Part shown: piece by piece, positions 23,213 through 34,306 of the stretch
Position numbering within the stretch: the first letter of the stretch is position 1
How the letters are laid out: each line of letters begins with the position of its first letter
Assembly (NCBI RefSeq): GCF_017591435.1
Contig: NC_059256.1
Span: forward strand, 12,726,811-12,790,810
Length of the DNA stretch: 64,000 bases
Origin: Portunus trituberculatus
Lineage: Eukaryota > Arthropoda > Malacostraca > Decapoda > Portunidae
Direction of reading: 5' to 3'
Made by a program: the position numbers and the translations under genes
The notes under the pieces: model-generated
Seen by the model: only the letters and a program-made list of their open reading frames with translations
The model's database searches: none
Told to the model about the DNA's origin: nothing

Positions 23213-23376
23213 TAACCCCTTCAGTACTGGGACGCATTTGTACCTTGAGTTTTGTGTATGATTAGACCATTTTATTGACACTAGGAAAGGTTTATGGCGG
23301 TCAGAGGATTAATGGCGAGAGTATTCGCTGTTTTAATCCCCTACACAAGTTTCTGAAGCTGTATAAATTTTAATGG
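23213..23376. repeat. CCCCTTCAGTACTG-type MITE
   Basis: Starts ttaaccccttcagtactgg with a conserved body (attagaccattttattgaca, ggtcagaggattaatggc, gtttctgaagctgtata). Other copies have the inverted end cagtactgaaggggtta. Confidence 0.75.
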
Positions 23377-23424
23377 TGTTCGAATCCTGTCCACGGTCCG
23401 AGTGTAGGTTGGGCTTCCTCACTT
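23377..23424 (+). repeat. SINE family A fragment
   Basis: Only the B-box region and the following 30 bases remain (ttcgaatcctgtccacgg...cttcctcact). Confidence 0.75.
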
Positions 23425-24205
23425 GATTGACTTGGTTTTGGATAGGCCATCATTGTAGAACACTTCGCATCCCAACTGGACTTCTTCATTTTCTAGAGAC
23501 AGCAACCTGCTATACTGGCTGCTTCTCTTCTAGCTAACAATTGTCGTTTCCACATCCTCCTCCTCCTCCTCCTCCTCCTCCTCCTCCGCCTCCTCCTCTG
23601 CTGTATTTTACTCATTCATCTTCTTGCAAAGTAAATACATAGACTCCCACTGCTAAAACAGCTCGGTGATTTCACTTGTGCTGTTTGTTTTGTTACACCG
23701 TTGCTGCACGTGGCGTTGTTGTTGTCTTTCTTGAGATGCCATGTGCTGTTATTCCCCGCAGCGTCTCATCGAACGTGCTGTCACACAACGCGATTTCACA
23801 GCAAAAGAGCGATCATGTGATACGGCTTGGCTATAGAGACAGTCCCGTATTAAAGTTACTTCACTCCATCTATCAACCTCATTCATAAACCTATGTAATC
23901 TTTCAAAGCTCCCTATTGACTCAACACCAGCGTGTGTGTTGAGTCCCATTCAACAAGCACAATACACACCCAGTTTCTCTCCATTTAAGGTAAAAAACCC
24001 ATTATTTCTGGTTATAGTCCCGCTGCTGATCACAACGGCATGATTTTTTTTTAGTTCCATTCATCAAGCACTCTTACAGATCCAGTTTCGCCTCATTTCT
24101 CTCCTAAACCTGAATTTATGTAGGTAAAATCCATTATTTTTGCTTATATCCCCGCTACAGATTAATAACTTTGCTCATGTCCTCTTTGGTATAACCCCTG
24201 TGCCA
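23425..24205. other. intergenic, no recognisable gene
   Basis: Contains a (CTC)n run at 23557-23595. No exon or known repeat otherwise. Confidence 0.55.
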
Positions 24206-24420
24206 TGTAACCCCTTCAGTAGCATGACATGTTCTCATATTCATTCTGGTGACTATTTGGTGATTTTATACAGCTTCAGAAATTTATGTCGGGGATTAGA
24301 ATAGTGTAGACTCGGCCCATCAATCTTCTGACTTCCATAAAATCTTCCCAGTGTCAGTAAAATTGTCTAATCATACCAGAAACGTGAGGTAAATATGCAT
24401 ATCACTGCTGAAGGGATTAA
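24206..24420. repeat. CCCCTTCAGTACTG-type MITE
   Basis: Left end taaccccttcagtagc, right end gctgaagggattaa: the two inverted ends of a ~215-bp element. Confidence 0.75.
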
Positions 24421-25085
24421 ATACTTCTATCTGATCGCCCTTCCTAAATCTACGCCTCTGAGAAATGCAGGTTTAGTATTTTCAGTCTCGCTTCATAGGA
24501 AATATTCTTCACCCTTCCCTTCCTCATTATCTTTTAAACACCCTCCTTTGCACTGCTTCTAATGGAGCTGTATCCTTCACACAGTGTGGTTCGTGAAATG
24601 TTGAATAAGAATACCCCATGAAAGGAAGCAGAGATGGGATAGCCAGGAGGAGGAAGAGAAGAGGAGGAGGAGGAGGAGAGATTTACATAAGATTAAGCTG
24701 ATCTTCACGTGATTTGTATAAGCGTTATTTTTGAGACCCAACGTCCCATCCTCTCAGCTTGCCTTATAATGAGGTGACTAAAATGACATGCAGTACCCGA
24801 GACACGAACGCACGACTGAGCTATGTACGAGTAGAATGCTAAGAGCTGTGTCGATCCTTAGTGTGGGGACCCAGAACTGTACAGCGTAGATGCGAACTGG
24901 TGGGGTAATGGCTATATAACACACCATTTGATTAATTAATTTAGTGCAGATATAAACATGAGAGAGAGAGATGCTGGATTGTCTCATGTGGAGTTTAACA
25001 GCACTAAGTAGAGAGTTATAAGGGTCAAATCTCGTTCAGCAAGATCGGTCTGAGTTGGCGCGCGGAGCTGTCAACCCGGCGGCTG
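24421..25085. other. intergenic, no recognisable gene
   Basis: Contains an AGG-rich patch near 24640-24690. No supported exon. Confidence 0.55.
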
Positions 25086-25091
25086 TTTTTC

Positions 25092-25358
25092 AGAGCTGCC
25101 AGATCGACTGCTAAAATTTCCCTTTTCAACCAAGAACTTCCTTATTTCTTACGTTCAGGAATTAAGATCATACAAAAACACTAAATTATTTCTACATATT
25201 CACGGTCAAAACACGAAATTATTGATTCGTTCACATTCAGGGGTTAAAAAAAACGTAAAAGCTAATATTTCTCTCTCCATTTTTAGCGATTTTTCTTCCG
25301 TGTTATGGTCAAAATTTCTCTAAAAACGAAGTCATTTCCCTGCATCTGGCACCCCTGG
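25092..25358. repeat. GCCAGAT-type MITE
   Basis: Starts gagctgccagatcgact, ends ccctgcatctggcacccctgg. It is in inverted orientation to the next copy at 25567. Confidence 0.8.
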
Positions 25359-25566
25359 ACGTTTGATTCACATTTTGCTTGGGACAGGGGAGAACGGTTG
25401 AACGGTTTAGCTGAGACAACCACCCCAGTGACCCCGCTCCTCACTTCCTCTAAGGCTTTCGTTCACGCACCTCGTCTCACAATGTTTAGTGTCTTTCATT
25501 CAAGTTCTGGACAGTTTTGCAAGTCAGTTTATTCCAACCTGCGAGCCATTGTTGCCTGCTTCGGTT

Positions 25567-25852
25567 GCAGAGGTGCCAGATGTATGGAAATTTCTTTGTT
25601 TTAGAGAAATTTTGACTGACGGAAGAAAAATCGCTTAATAGGGAAAATTATGGAGATAAATATTAACTTTTTACATTTTTTTGCCACTGTGAATGAATAA
25701 TTTTGTGTTTTGACCCTCAATATGTAGAAATAATTTAGTGTTTTGTATGATCGTAATTCCTAAATGTAAGAAATAAGGAAGTTCTTGGTTGAAAAGTGAA
25801 ATTTTAGCTTGTATGCAGGGAAATATTGGCGACTCGATCTGGCAGCTCTGAT
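25567..25852. repeat. GCCAGAT-type MITE, inverted copy
   Basis: Starts cagaggtgccagatg, ends gatctggcagctctg. It pairs with 25092-25358 as a large inverted repeat. Confidence 0.8.
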
Positions 25853-25970
25853 CGGCATGTCCATGTACTGTGTTGTGGCGGAAGTGTATCAAATTATCAG
25901 TTAATACAGTTTATATACACAAGGTGATTGAAGGCGAGACACTCCATGCTCTGACACTGCCATGAAGTTT

Positions 25971-26112
25971 TAACCTCCTCAGTACCGGGACGTATCTTGA
26001 GCTGTGGCTATGATTAGACAGTTTTAAATGCATTTGGAAGGAACTATGGAGATGCAAAGATTAATGGCTAGTCTTTACTATTTTAATCCCTACAGAAGAT
26101 TATGAAGCTGTA
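25971..26112. repeat. CCCCTTCAGTACTG-type MITE, partial
   Basis: Diverged copy (cctcagtaccgggacgta...gaagctgtataaactc), followed by an (AC)n at about 26134-26158. Confidence 0.65.
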
Positions 26113-26527
26113 TAAACTCGCTAACCAGGAGTCACACACACACACACACACACACACAGGGAGTCACAGCATCTAGCCAGCGTCGCGCCTATGCCTATAT
26201 ACTCATGTCTGTGTGTCTGTGAGTTGTGGACGTGAGTTTTGCAGGGCGTAACACTAAAATTACTTGGATATTCAAATGTTGTGTTCAGTAAGGTGTGTTG
26301 ATTATTGACGTGTATTTTGAGAGTGGTTTAAGGATAGTTGTTGAACTTGATAGTTTTAGTGTCGATCGAGAGGAGGTGATTCGCTGCGTGTCAACCCAAA
26401 CAGACGCGTGTCCAGGGCAGCAGGATGGGTGGGAAATGGGTGTCAATCAGGTCTGTATGATGTGAGGTAATGGTTATGGGTGGTGTTTATATAATATGGA
26501 ATATATCAGTGTATGAATATGTTTATC

Positions 26528-26573
26528 GCTACTACTACTACTACTACTACTGCTGCTACTACTACTGCTGCTG

Positions 26574-26608
<35 letters not shown>

Positions 26609-26618
26609 TCTTCTTCTT

Positions 26619-26656
<38 letters not shown>

Positions 26657-26660
26657 GCTG

Positions 26661-26712
<52 letters not shown>

Positions 26713-26751
26713 AACCCACACTTTATGTACTACAAGTGCCGCTGTATCTCT

Positions 26752-26798
<47 letters not shown>
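26528..26798. repeat. (CTA)n and (GT)n microsatellites
   Basis: Imperfect CTA/CTG/CTT triplets at 26528-26712 and GT at 26755-26798. Confidence 0.97.
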
Positions 26799-26799
<1 letters not shown>

Positions 26800-27235
26800 G
26801 AAGCTGTGTGGTATACGGCTATACGCCCTTCCTTCCCTCTTTGAACTCGTGCGGGCCTGACAGGTGGATGTTGCCAAAATGTCGCTTGATTTTTTTTAAT
26901 TTCAAAGCACTATTCGTGGCCACCCCTTAACTATGCATGTATTTTAGCGTACACTGTGCCTTAATGTACACAGGGAGCCTCTCACTTCTAACGAGGTGTG
27001 TTACGAGCAGACCAGCTTGATAATTATGCAGATAAATCTCATAAACAGCATTCTACTCGCTCGCGTCCCGTCCCGTCCCGTCCCGCCTTCCCGCCCTCTC
27101 TTCAGTACCAGGACGCGTTATTGTTTTATTTTGTTTTCTAGGCTCTATTCCGCCAGTAAATGGTGCTCTACAGGGCCTCATACAAAATTATATATACATA
27201 GTTGTCCTAAATACATACAAATGAAAATAAAAATA
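26800..27235. other. intergenic, no recognisable gene
   Basis: Contains a (CCCGT)n pentamer run at about 27064-27085 and AT-rich sequence. No exon seen. Confidence 0.5.
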
Positions 27236-27244
27236 TATATACTA

Positions 27245-27395
27245 ATAAACAGAACTTCAGAAACTTATGTGGAGGATTAAAACAGTGAAGACTCTGGCCA
27301 TTAATCTTCTGACCTCCATACACCCTTCCTGATGCCAATAAAATCGTCTAAACGTGCTTAAATCTCAAGGTAAAAATGCGTCCCAGTACTGCTAT
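27245..27395. repeat. CCCCTTCAGTACTG-type MITE, reverse, partial
   Basis: Body with aacttatgtgg, ggccattaatcttctgacctcc and an end near gcgtcccagtactg. Confidence 0.75.
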
Positions 27396-27404
27396 CTTGT
27401 GGAG

Positions 27405-27590
27405 TGGTTTAAAGTTAGCTACACGTCACCAGGTTCTATATATCACCAAAGATGCGCTTAGGTGGTGATACGGGCCCTGATATGCCCACCGCTATATAAA
27501 ACTCCCTGCGTCACTAATGGGTGGAAGCTGAACAGTGGACACCGCTTCTCATACTCTTCAAAGTAGGCCTACAGGCGCTATAGGCCAGGA
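27405..27590 (+). repeat. tRNA-derived SINE, family B, 3' part
   Basis: Body from gtggagtggtttaaag to cgctataggcc; the tRNA-like head is missing. Confidence 0.8.
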
Positions 27591-27747
27591 AAAGAAAAAT
27601 TTGTAATGATAATATTAACATCTCAGCCTCCAACCACAAAAAGACAAGATAAGCAATGATTAATGGTTGTTTATGATAAAATAGACACGTAGGCCTTTCA
27701 CGCTGTGGGACTGTAGAATGGCGGGCTGGCGGAACAAAACGCGCGCT

Positions 27748-27847
27748 GCTTGAAGGGACAGAGAAACAACTATAGACAAGCACAGAATTACTGCTTCCAG
27801 CCTTCCCTCTTTCTCCGTGTAGCCTGTCCCTCTCTCAGTCGTGTCTC

Positions 27848-27888
<41 letters not shown>

Positions 27889-28028
27889 CGGGAACGAAAC
27901 TGCTAGCGGGCTGGCGGGCTGACGGTACGAGACCCGCTGCTTGAAGGGACAGAGAGACAAGCACAGAATTACTACTCCCAGCCTTCCCTCTTTCTCCGTG
28001 TAGCCTGTCCCTCTCTCAGTCGTGTCTC

Positions 28029-28072
<44 letters not shown>

Positions 28073-28078
28073 TAGTGG
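27748..28078. repeat. tandem duplication ending in (AGT)n
   Basis: The segment tgcttgaagggacagag...cgtgtctcag followed by (AGT)n occurs twice, at about 27749-27885 and 27939-28070. Confidence 0.85.
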
Positions 28079-28250
28079 GGCATAAACAGGTTGGGGGCAG
28101 ACCGTCATTGCTCTTGCGTGTCCTCCAATGCAGACGTGACTGGTGCGCGCAGTTACCAATGCACATAAAACTTACTACTAATACTATTCCACTCTTGAAA
28201 CTTGCGTGTCACCGTGTCCGTCACTAGTATCTGTTTATTTGCTACATGTA

Positions 28251-28251
<1 letters not shown>

Positions 28252-28303
<52 letters not shown>

Positions 28304-28413
28304 AGTCGGTATTAACTAGGCTGCAACTCGCTCACAAACCGCCAACCTACCCGCCCGCCACACTGTCCTTGCTCATGCTCAGTGTCTTACCCGTCATAGA
28401 AATAGAAGTGCGT

Positions 28414-28449
<36 letters not shown>

Positions 28450-28450
28450 A
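28252..28450. repeat. (GT)n and (AC)n microsatellites
   Basis: GT at about 28253-28302 and AC at 28421-28447 are complementary and about 120 bp apart. A short tgcc repeat is at 28513-28531. Confidence 0.95.
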
Positions 28451-28629
28451 AGCGGCCTCGATAAAGGAAACCTGCCTGACTTTCTACACACAACATGCCA
28501 CGGTAAGATGACTGCCTGCCTGCCTGCCTGCTTGCGTGTGTGGTGTGTGTGTGTGTGTGTTCTCCATCTTTGTATTCTCTGCATCAATGGCTCGGCTCCC
28601 TTTCCTGTATTAATTGACTGTAGTATGTG

Positions 28630-29010
28630 TTCTGTAGTAGTAGTAGTAGTAGTAGTAGTAGTGTAACAGTAGTAGTAGCTTCGAGTTTTCATCATATCGT
28701 GTGCCTGGCAGCGGGACCAACCAGCTGAACACACTTGACTGGGTGACTGGGTGACTGGGACAAGGCGGCAATGTTTGGTCAGTTCACAGTACAGTTAGTC
28801 TCTTAAGCCTCAAGGTCACATCAGTGGAGGCGTCCTTGTGGTAGTAGTAGTAATAGTAGTAGTAAGAGTAGTGTTAGTTCTGGTCTTGGTGTATGCACAA
28901 GTCACTGAGCTGTCTTGTTGGTGCTTGTTTTGTCATGAGAGGCAAATTCAGGGTGTAATTACATTTGCCATGAGTGTACTGGTCTCTTACTGTCATCCAT
29001 TGTAGATCGT
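28630..29010. other. intergenic with short AGT runs
   Basis: AGT triplets at 28633-28660 and 28841-28865. No gene recognised. Confidence 0.5.
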
Positions 29011-29011
29011 T

Positions 29012-29150
29012 CACCCCTTCAGTAGCAGGACGTGTTTTTTGGGGGGTTAAAATAGTGAAGACTGACCATTAAACTTCTCGCCTCCCTAAATCCTCCCTAA
29101 TGTCAATGAAATGGTCTAATCACACCCTAAACACAAGGGAAAAATAATGT
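29012..29150. repeat. CCCCTTCAGTACTG-type MITE, deleted copy
   Basis: Starts accccttcagtagcagg and continues into the central body in the opposite orientation, so it is rearranged. Confidence 0.6.
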
Positions 29151-29484
29151 GTTACTTTCTTTTGCTCCATATTGCCATATATTCCATCAGTGGTAGTAGA
29201 AACAGCAGTGTGTGTTTATAGGTTTGGTCGAAATCCTTGTGAAGTGGCCCTGTTCGTGGCCCTCCATAGTGCATTATTACTATAGAAAGATTCTCAGGCA
29301 AAATCTTGACCAAACAGCTCGTTCAGCCATGATTAGGAGACATGAATGTAGTTCTTAGGATCAGTAGTGGGGGCAGAACCAGAAATAATGGGTTTAAACT
29401 TGAAAAAAACTCAGATTTAGGAAGGAAATAGGAAGAAGCTGGTTTTCCGACAGAGTGGTTGATGAGTGGAACGATCTCAGCGGG

Positions 29485-29655
29485 CATTTAATCAAGGCTG
29501 ATTTTATACACCTTCAGAAACTCATGTGGGGTCTTGAAATAGTGAAGACTAGCCATTAATCTTCTGACTTCCATACACCCTTCCCAAAGTCAATAAAATG
29601 GCCTTATCACACGCCAAACACGAGGTAAAAATGCGTCCCAGTACTGAAGGGGTTC
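29485..29655. repeat. CCCCTTCAGTACTG-type MITE, reverse
   Basis: Body plus intact right end gcgtcccagtactgaaggggtt. Confidence 0.8.
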
Positions 29656-30520
29656 AAAAAAGACTAGGTAAATTTATGGATGGTGAAGATAGATGCAATT
29701 AGGTAGATTAAGCACACAGGGACTGCCACGTATAGGCCTAACAGCACAGCCTCTTACAGCTTTGTTCTTAAATGATGCGAATGAATGTGGGATAGATAGG
29801 TTAGGTTAAAGAGGTTCCTTCTCACATATTCGTAATGCAGCAACAAATATGTACTTCTCTATAAAAAACGAGGAAAATAATACTGGAAATGACGTCTTGT
29901 AGCCCAGGGGTCCTCAAGGTTAGGTTAGGTTAGCTGGTCAGTTAATATCCTTTGCAGTATTTACATATTGAGTTCGTGGGAATAATATCAGTCTCTCAGT
30001 TCATTGTCAAATTATTAACTAGGTTTTACAACTCGTGGGGTTCTTAACGAGAGAAAAAAAGGTTGAGAACGAGTATTTTAGCCTATTACTAGTTGAAAAT
30101 TGGAGTTACTCGTTAAAATGTAGCGGAGACTTAGAGAACGGAAATGCAACGGAGACTAAAGCAAAATATTATATCTTCAGGTCGCTTGCAATATTGAAAC
30201 ACTCAAGTACTTATAGGTATTCTTAACTATTACTCTTAGTAGTAGTAGTAGTAGTAGTGGGGATAATAGTAGTAGTAGTAATAGTAGCAGTAGTAGTCGT
30301 ATACATAGCGTTCTAAATGCTGGCAGTCCCCTACAGTTAGTCCCGAGCCACACTTAGCTTAGGTTGGCAGGAAAATTGATAGTAATGTATGTATGTATGT
30401 ATATATGCATGTATGTATGTATGTATGTATGTTGAGGATATCGGGAGAGAGATGAGTCAGACTATGCTCAGATAATAGTAATAGTAATAATAATAATAAT
30501 TATTTTATTTAATCTACTGC
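29656..30520. other. intergenic, minor simple repeats only
   Basis: Short ggtta repeats (29804-29816, 29917-29934), AGT triplets at 30235-30297 and a (GTAT)n at 30385-30432. No exon seen. Confidence 0.55.
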
Positions 30521-30523
30521 TGT

Positions 30524-30526
<3 letters not shown>

Positions 30527-30582
<56 letters not shown>
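30527..30582. repeat. (AG)n microsatellite
   Basis: Perfect AG tract. Confidence 0.97.
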
Positions 30583-30583
<1 letters not shown>

Positions 30584-30663
30584 AAGGAATTATTTTGCAA
30601 TGTACTGTATGTAATAATGGTCAATTTCCCTCTCAACGCATCAACAATAACAAGCAGTATGTA

Positions 30664-30750
30664 CGTAGAGCTGCCAGATCGACTAGCCAATATATTTCCC
30701 TGCATACAAGCTAAAATTTCCCTTTTCCACCTAGAACTTCCTTATTTGTT
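30664..30750. repeat. GCCAGAT-type MITE fragment
   Basis: gagctgccagatcgact...cttatttgttacg joins directly to the Gypsy-like Gag fragment. Confidence 0.75.
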
Positions 30751-31500
30751 ACGAGAGATCAAAGGTAACATTCTAGACGCCTACTCTATCACTTCTGACG
30801 GATACAGACAACAGTTTCGAAAGTATATGAAACCAGAGTCTCACACTTATGTTGAATTTGCTAGTGAGAAACCAAGACAGTTTAAGAAATGGTTAGCCGC
30901 CCTTAACATTGCCACCTTTTCGGAGTTGCTCAATCTAATGGTCCTGGAAGAATGGAAGAACAAGTTACCTTTTAGTATTCTGAGGCATGTGGAAGAACGG
31001 GGAGAGAGTGATCTAAAGCCGCTAAAGTGACTGATGCGTTTGCTTTGTTGATGGGATCCCTAGGTAGTAGAGGTCGTGGTTCACTGTCTAATGTTAGGTC
31101 CTCTTTTGGGGAAGGTTTTGGGGGCGCGGGTGGTAAGCTGACCAGATGCATATAGTTTCCTCCTGGTGTACATACTGTAAGAAACCAGGCCACACGATCC
31201 AGAAATGTAGACACTCAAATTGCAAGGCCTCTCAACGTCAACCTTCTTTTGTGTCCCCTAAACCTAACACATTTGAGAACAAGAAACCAGTGGCCCTAGC
31301 TAACCCTGTCAACTCTCCTCTAGAACTTTATGACTCGTACATGTATCAAGGTAAAGTGTCCCTGACTGATGGTAAAGACAAGGCAATAAATGTCAAGGTT
31401 CTGCGTGATACAGGGAAGATGTCATCCCTAACATCAAACAGGCTTTCACTGGGGAGGTGATCCTTACAGGTCTCGAATCACAGCTCTCCACAAATTGTCC
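30751..31500 (+). pseudogene. Gypsy-type LTR retrotransposon fragment (Gag, zinc knuckle, protease start)
   Basis: Remnant of a retrotransposon polyprotein. The first part (to about 31028) resembles the capsid-like domain of Gypsy Gag proteins (YRQQFRKYMKP, TYVEFASEKPRQFKKW, LVLEEWKNKLP-like helices). A CX2CX4HX4C zinc knuckle is encoded near 31167-31210, and an LRDTG protease active-site-like motif near 31400-31415. The frame is broken near 31016-31030, where a base seems missing beside an A run, and again later. No LTRs or reverse transcriptase are visible. Its 5' side is replaced by a MITE fragment. It is dead and incomplete. Confidence 0.8.
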
Positions 31501-31740
31501 GTAGTTTCCGAAATCCGTTAATAGGAGGTCTGTTGTTTCGAGGGTCGAGTGTATCGCTGGTGTTCTTATATTAATTTATTTATTCAGTTGTTTATCTGTT
31601 TCTATCCAGTGAGGAACAAGGAGGAGGAATATGATGTGCGTCGTGGCAGCAACAGCAACACCAGCAGTTTGAAGGAAGAGCAGTGGCAGCAGAGACAGCA
31701 AGTTCAAGGAAGGACAGCAGTAGCAGCAGCAGCCACAGCC

Positions 31741-31743
31741 ATG
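31741..31743 (+). CDS. RING-cyclophilin protein B, exon 1 (start codon only)
   Basis: ATG followed by donor gtgagt, identical in arrangement to gene A. The 5'UTR probably begins near 31610 after an acceptor-like tatccag; it is CAG-rich (cagcagcagcagccacagcc before the ATG). Confidence 0.75.
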
Positions 31744-31932
31744 GTGAGTGTTGGCCTGACCTGATATCTTGCACATCCAGTATTTCACTCAGCCCTGTGT
31801 GTCCCTTGGTCCCATTGGTCTCCTTTGGGTCTGGACAGTCCTTTCATACTGATAGTACATGCTTGCTGTGTCCTGTGACAGCCTGCCTACCCTGTGTATA
31901 GTGTGTCCCTCACGCCGCCACCTCTATTGCAG

Positions 31933-32680
31933 GATGACAACGTTGAGGATTGCCCTGTGTGCTTCACCACCTTTGACGACACCCTCAGGCGGCCACGCAC
32001 TCTGCCGTGTGGCCATTCATTGTGCACGGCATGCATTAATGAACTGAAGGAGCAAGGTGCTGTCATGTGTCCTACATGCAGGGTGGAGCACGCCCTGCCC
32101 GAGGCCGACCAGTTCCCTATAAATTATGCCGTTGAGGGTCTTATCAGGAGGTTGAGAAGACTGGCCACTGTGACGCCTAACCCAGGGAAGCAGTCAACAG
32201 CACCAGCAGCAGTGACACAACCTGCACCAAGGGCCACAGCGGGACTCAGCAGGAAGACACGGTCCCTGCTGCAGGACCAAGAGGCAAAGGTCCTGGCCGC
32301 CATCCGCTCCTGCCAGGAGGAGCAGAGACAGCTGGCAGACTACCGGACAACCTTGGGTAGGTGGGGCGGCCGTCAGCAGCGGCTGGAGAACGAGCTGCAG
32401 ACGCTGGTGGACCAGAGCAAGGGTGCCCGGGAGCTGATAAGCCAAGAGGAGTCCCGCGTGGAGGGCAGGCAGGAGGAGGTGCGGCAGAGAGAGGAGGCAC
32501 TGCACGCTGCACTGCAGGCGCTGCGCACAGCCGCAACACGCCAGGAAGCTTACAATGTGATTGAGGACGCAGACCATCTGGTGGAGGAGGAAGAGGAAGA
32601 GGAGGAGAAGGAGGAGAATAAAAAAAAAGAAGAGGCAGGCTGTGTTTCCTAACGTCCACGTCGTCACCACCATCGCCAGG
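31933..32680 (+). CDS. RING-cyclophilin protein B, exon 2 (RING and coiled coil, frameshifted end)
   Basis: Acceptor ctattgcag|GATGAC, donor GCCAGG|gtgagt. The product is a C3HC4 RING (Cys8, Cys11, Cys27, His29, Cys32, Cys35, Cys47, Cys50) and a coiled coil with LLQDQEAKVLAAIRSCQ and RQQRLENELQTLVDQ, closely matching gene A, then an acidic Glu/Lys tract. The exon is 748 bp, one more than a multiple of three. Read literally it stops at TAA 32650-32652, giving about 240 residues (RING and coiled coil only). The paralogue's end (PxVHVVTTxAR) is encoded here in another frame, and an A9 run at 32620-32628 is the likely site of an extra base. Either a sequencing error, a pseudogene, or a gene making a short form. 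Confidence 0.82.
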
Positions 32681-32799
32681 GTGAGTGCTTTTCTATGTAA
32701 GGGAGAGAAAATTAGCTAACACCAACATATGAAAAATAGGTCCACTTAGTTGCTAGCCCCCTTGCATGTCCATGACGTCCTAAAAGTTAGACAAAAATA

Positions 32800-32925
32800 T
32801 GGATGTTTCTTGAAATCTCCCTCTTAAATGAAATCAAGTCATAGGAAGTTGGAAATACAGAAGCAGGCAGGATGGAGTCACTGAGTTTACGAGAGAAAGG
32901 TATGAATGATTAAGAGCCTTGAAAC
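32800..32925 (-). mobile_element. LINE 3' tail fragment
   Basis: Similar to 4010-4125 (ctcttaaatgaaatcaagtcataggaag...gaaaggtatgaatgatt). Confidence 0.75.
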
Positions 32926-32929
32926 TTTG

Positions 32930-33234
32930 CCATTTGTGGAGTGGTTTAAAGTTAGCTACATGTCACCAGGATGCCCAGGTTCTAGGTGCAGGTGTCATTG
33001 CCTTACACTGAAGATGCGCTTGTGACTGTTACTGTTCAGCGTCATACACACACATACACGCACGCATACACACATCCATACAGGCATTATTAACCCCAGG
33101 GAGTCATTACGTCACTGGAAATCCTAGATATGGACCCTAATATACCCACCACTATAAAATTGCCTGCATCACTAATGGGTAAAAACTGGACGGCACTTCC
33201 CATACTCTTCAAATATGCCTGCAGGCGCTATAGC

Positions 33235-33265
<31 letters not shown>
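32930..33265 (+). repeat. tRNA-derived SINE, family B, with A26 tail
   Basis: Body from tgaaactttgccatttgtgg through atatacccaccac to gcgctatagcc and poly(A). An AC-rich insertion lies at 33045-33085. The tRNA head is absent. Confidence 0.85.
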
Positions 33266-33293
33266 CACTTCCTGACTATCTTTCATGTTTCAG

Positions 33294-33521
33294 GTAGCGG
33301 AGACATCCCGAGATGCCCTGCAGGCCGCCGCTGCTGCTGCCGCCGCCACAGAAACGGCCCTCGAAACAGCAGGCACTGATGCTGCCGCCGCACAAACAGC
33401 CCTGGAAACAGCGGACACTGCTGCTGCTGTCATTGCAGGGGACTCCAGCCTCCCAGCGGACTCTGCCAAGGCCTTCTCCATTGCAGACAAGTTGCCGGCC
33501 CTGATGGAGCCGACCCTGACG
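33294..33521 (+). CDS. RING-cyclophilin protein B, exon 3
   Basis: Seventy-six codons, phase 0 at both ends (gtttcag|GTAGCG, CTGACG|gtgagt). The start VAETSRDALQAA aligns with gene A exon 3. It is longer by an imperfect Ala/Thr-rich internal repeat (ETALETAGTDAAAAQTALET). Probably helical. Confidence 0.8.
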
Positions 33522-33649
33522 GTGAGTGTGTCAGGCTGCTAGTGTCTCTCCTGCTCGGCGCTGCACGGGTCACGACGCTTTCTCTCTCTCTCTCTCTTGG
33601 TTTGGGAACATTGTTGGTAATATATACAGCGTAATGAAGAAAATGAAGG

Positions 33650-33748
33650 AAGTGTCAAGACATTTTGGGTCGTTACTTAGAGAGCAATCCGATCTAGGGA
33701 CACTTATGGTCCCCTCCACAGAAGGGAACTCCGAGGCTAGATGACGAG
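33650..33748 (-). mobile_element. LINE 5' region fragment
   Basis: Matches 6688-6778 of LINE copy 1 (gtgtcaagacatt...cttatggtcccctcc...ggaactccga). It lies in intron 3 of gene B. Confidence 0.7.
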
Positions 33749-34209
33749 GCGCCATTTTGAATTTTAAATGAAAGGATTGTGCGTACGAAGTGCATGCAGT
33801 TTTGTGTGAAGGAGCGTTGTCTTTAGAGGGCAGGCTGTGACTTTCCCCTTGAGTTGTGACAGCGAGATCACAATACCGTTAATGGAGACTTCACAGCACC
33901 CCATGAACTGATCCAGGCAGAAAGTCAGACTAGGAATGGTGCAGAACAGAACTACTGCTATTAGACCTTGCTGGGAGTAAATGATCCTTTTGCTAAGTGT
34001 CTGCTACCGCCTCCATGTATACTGTTACTGCTACTACTGTTACTGTTACTGCTACTGTCACTACCACTATACTCTAGCAGTCTAGCTCCTCTAAAGTGAC
34101 TCCGGGAATTAAGACATGTTGCAGCTTATAGATAGTGTCATTGATTTGATGTGAATACTTGTTTTCTGTTGACCAATGCACTCACTACAAGGACACGTCA
34201 GATTATTGC

Positions 34210-34211
34210 TG

Positions 34212-34288
<77 letters not shown>

Positions 34289-34290
34289 GC
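34210..34290. repeat. (ACT)n microsatellite in intron 3 of RING-cyclophilin gene B
   Basis: Ends about 16 bp before the exon 4 acceptor, the same relative place as the (ACT)n of gene A. Confidence 0.97.
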
Positions 34291-34306
34291 TTCCTCCTCC
34301 TTCCAG

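Larger units (their letters stand above)
32681..33293 (+). other. intron 2 of RING-cyclophilin gene B
   Basis: Donor gtgagtgc, acceptor catgtttcag. It is filled by a LINE tail fragment and a SINE family B copy whose A26 tail ends about 28 bp before the acceptor. Confidence 0.75.

Noticed and set aside
28490..28510. Possible first exon (ATGCCACG followed by gtaag)
   Set aside because: A start codon and donor-like sequence, but no partner exon or homology could be found.
31146..31460. Stand-alone zinc-knuckle protein gene
   Set aside because: The CX2CX4HX4C knuckle is followed by a protease-like motif and preceded by Gag in another frame; it is part of a broken Gypsy polyprotein.
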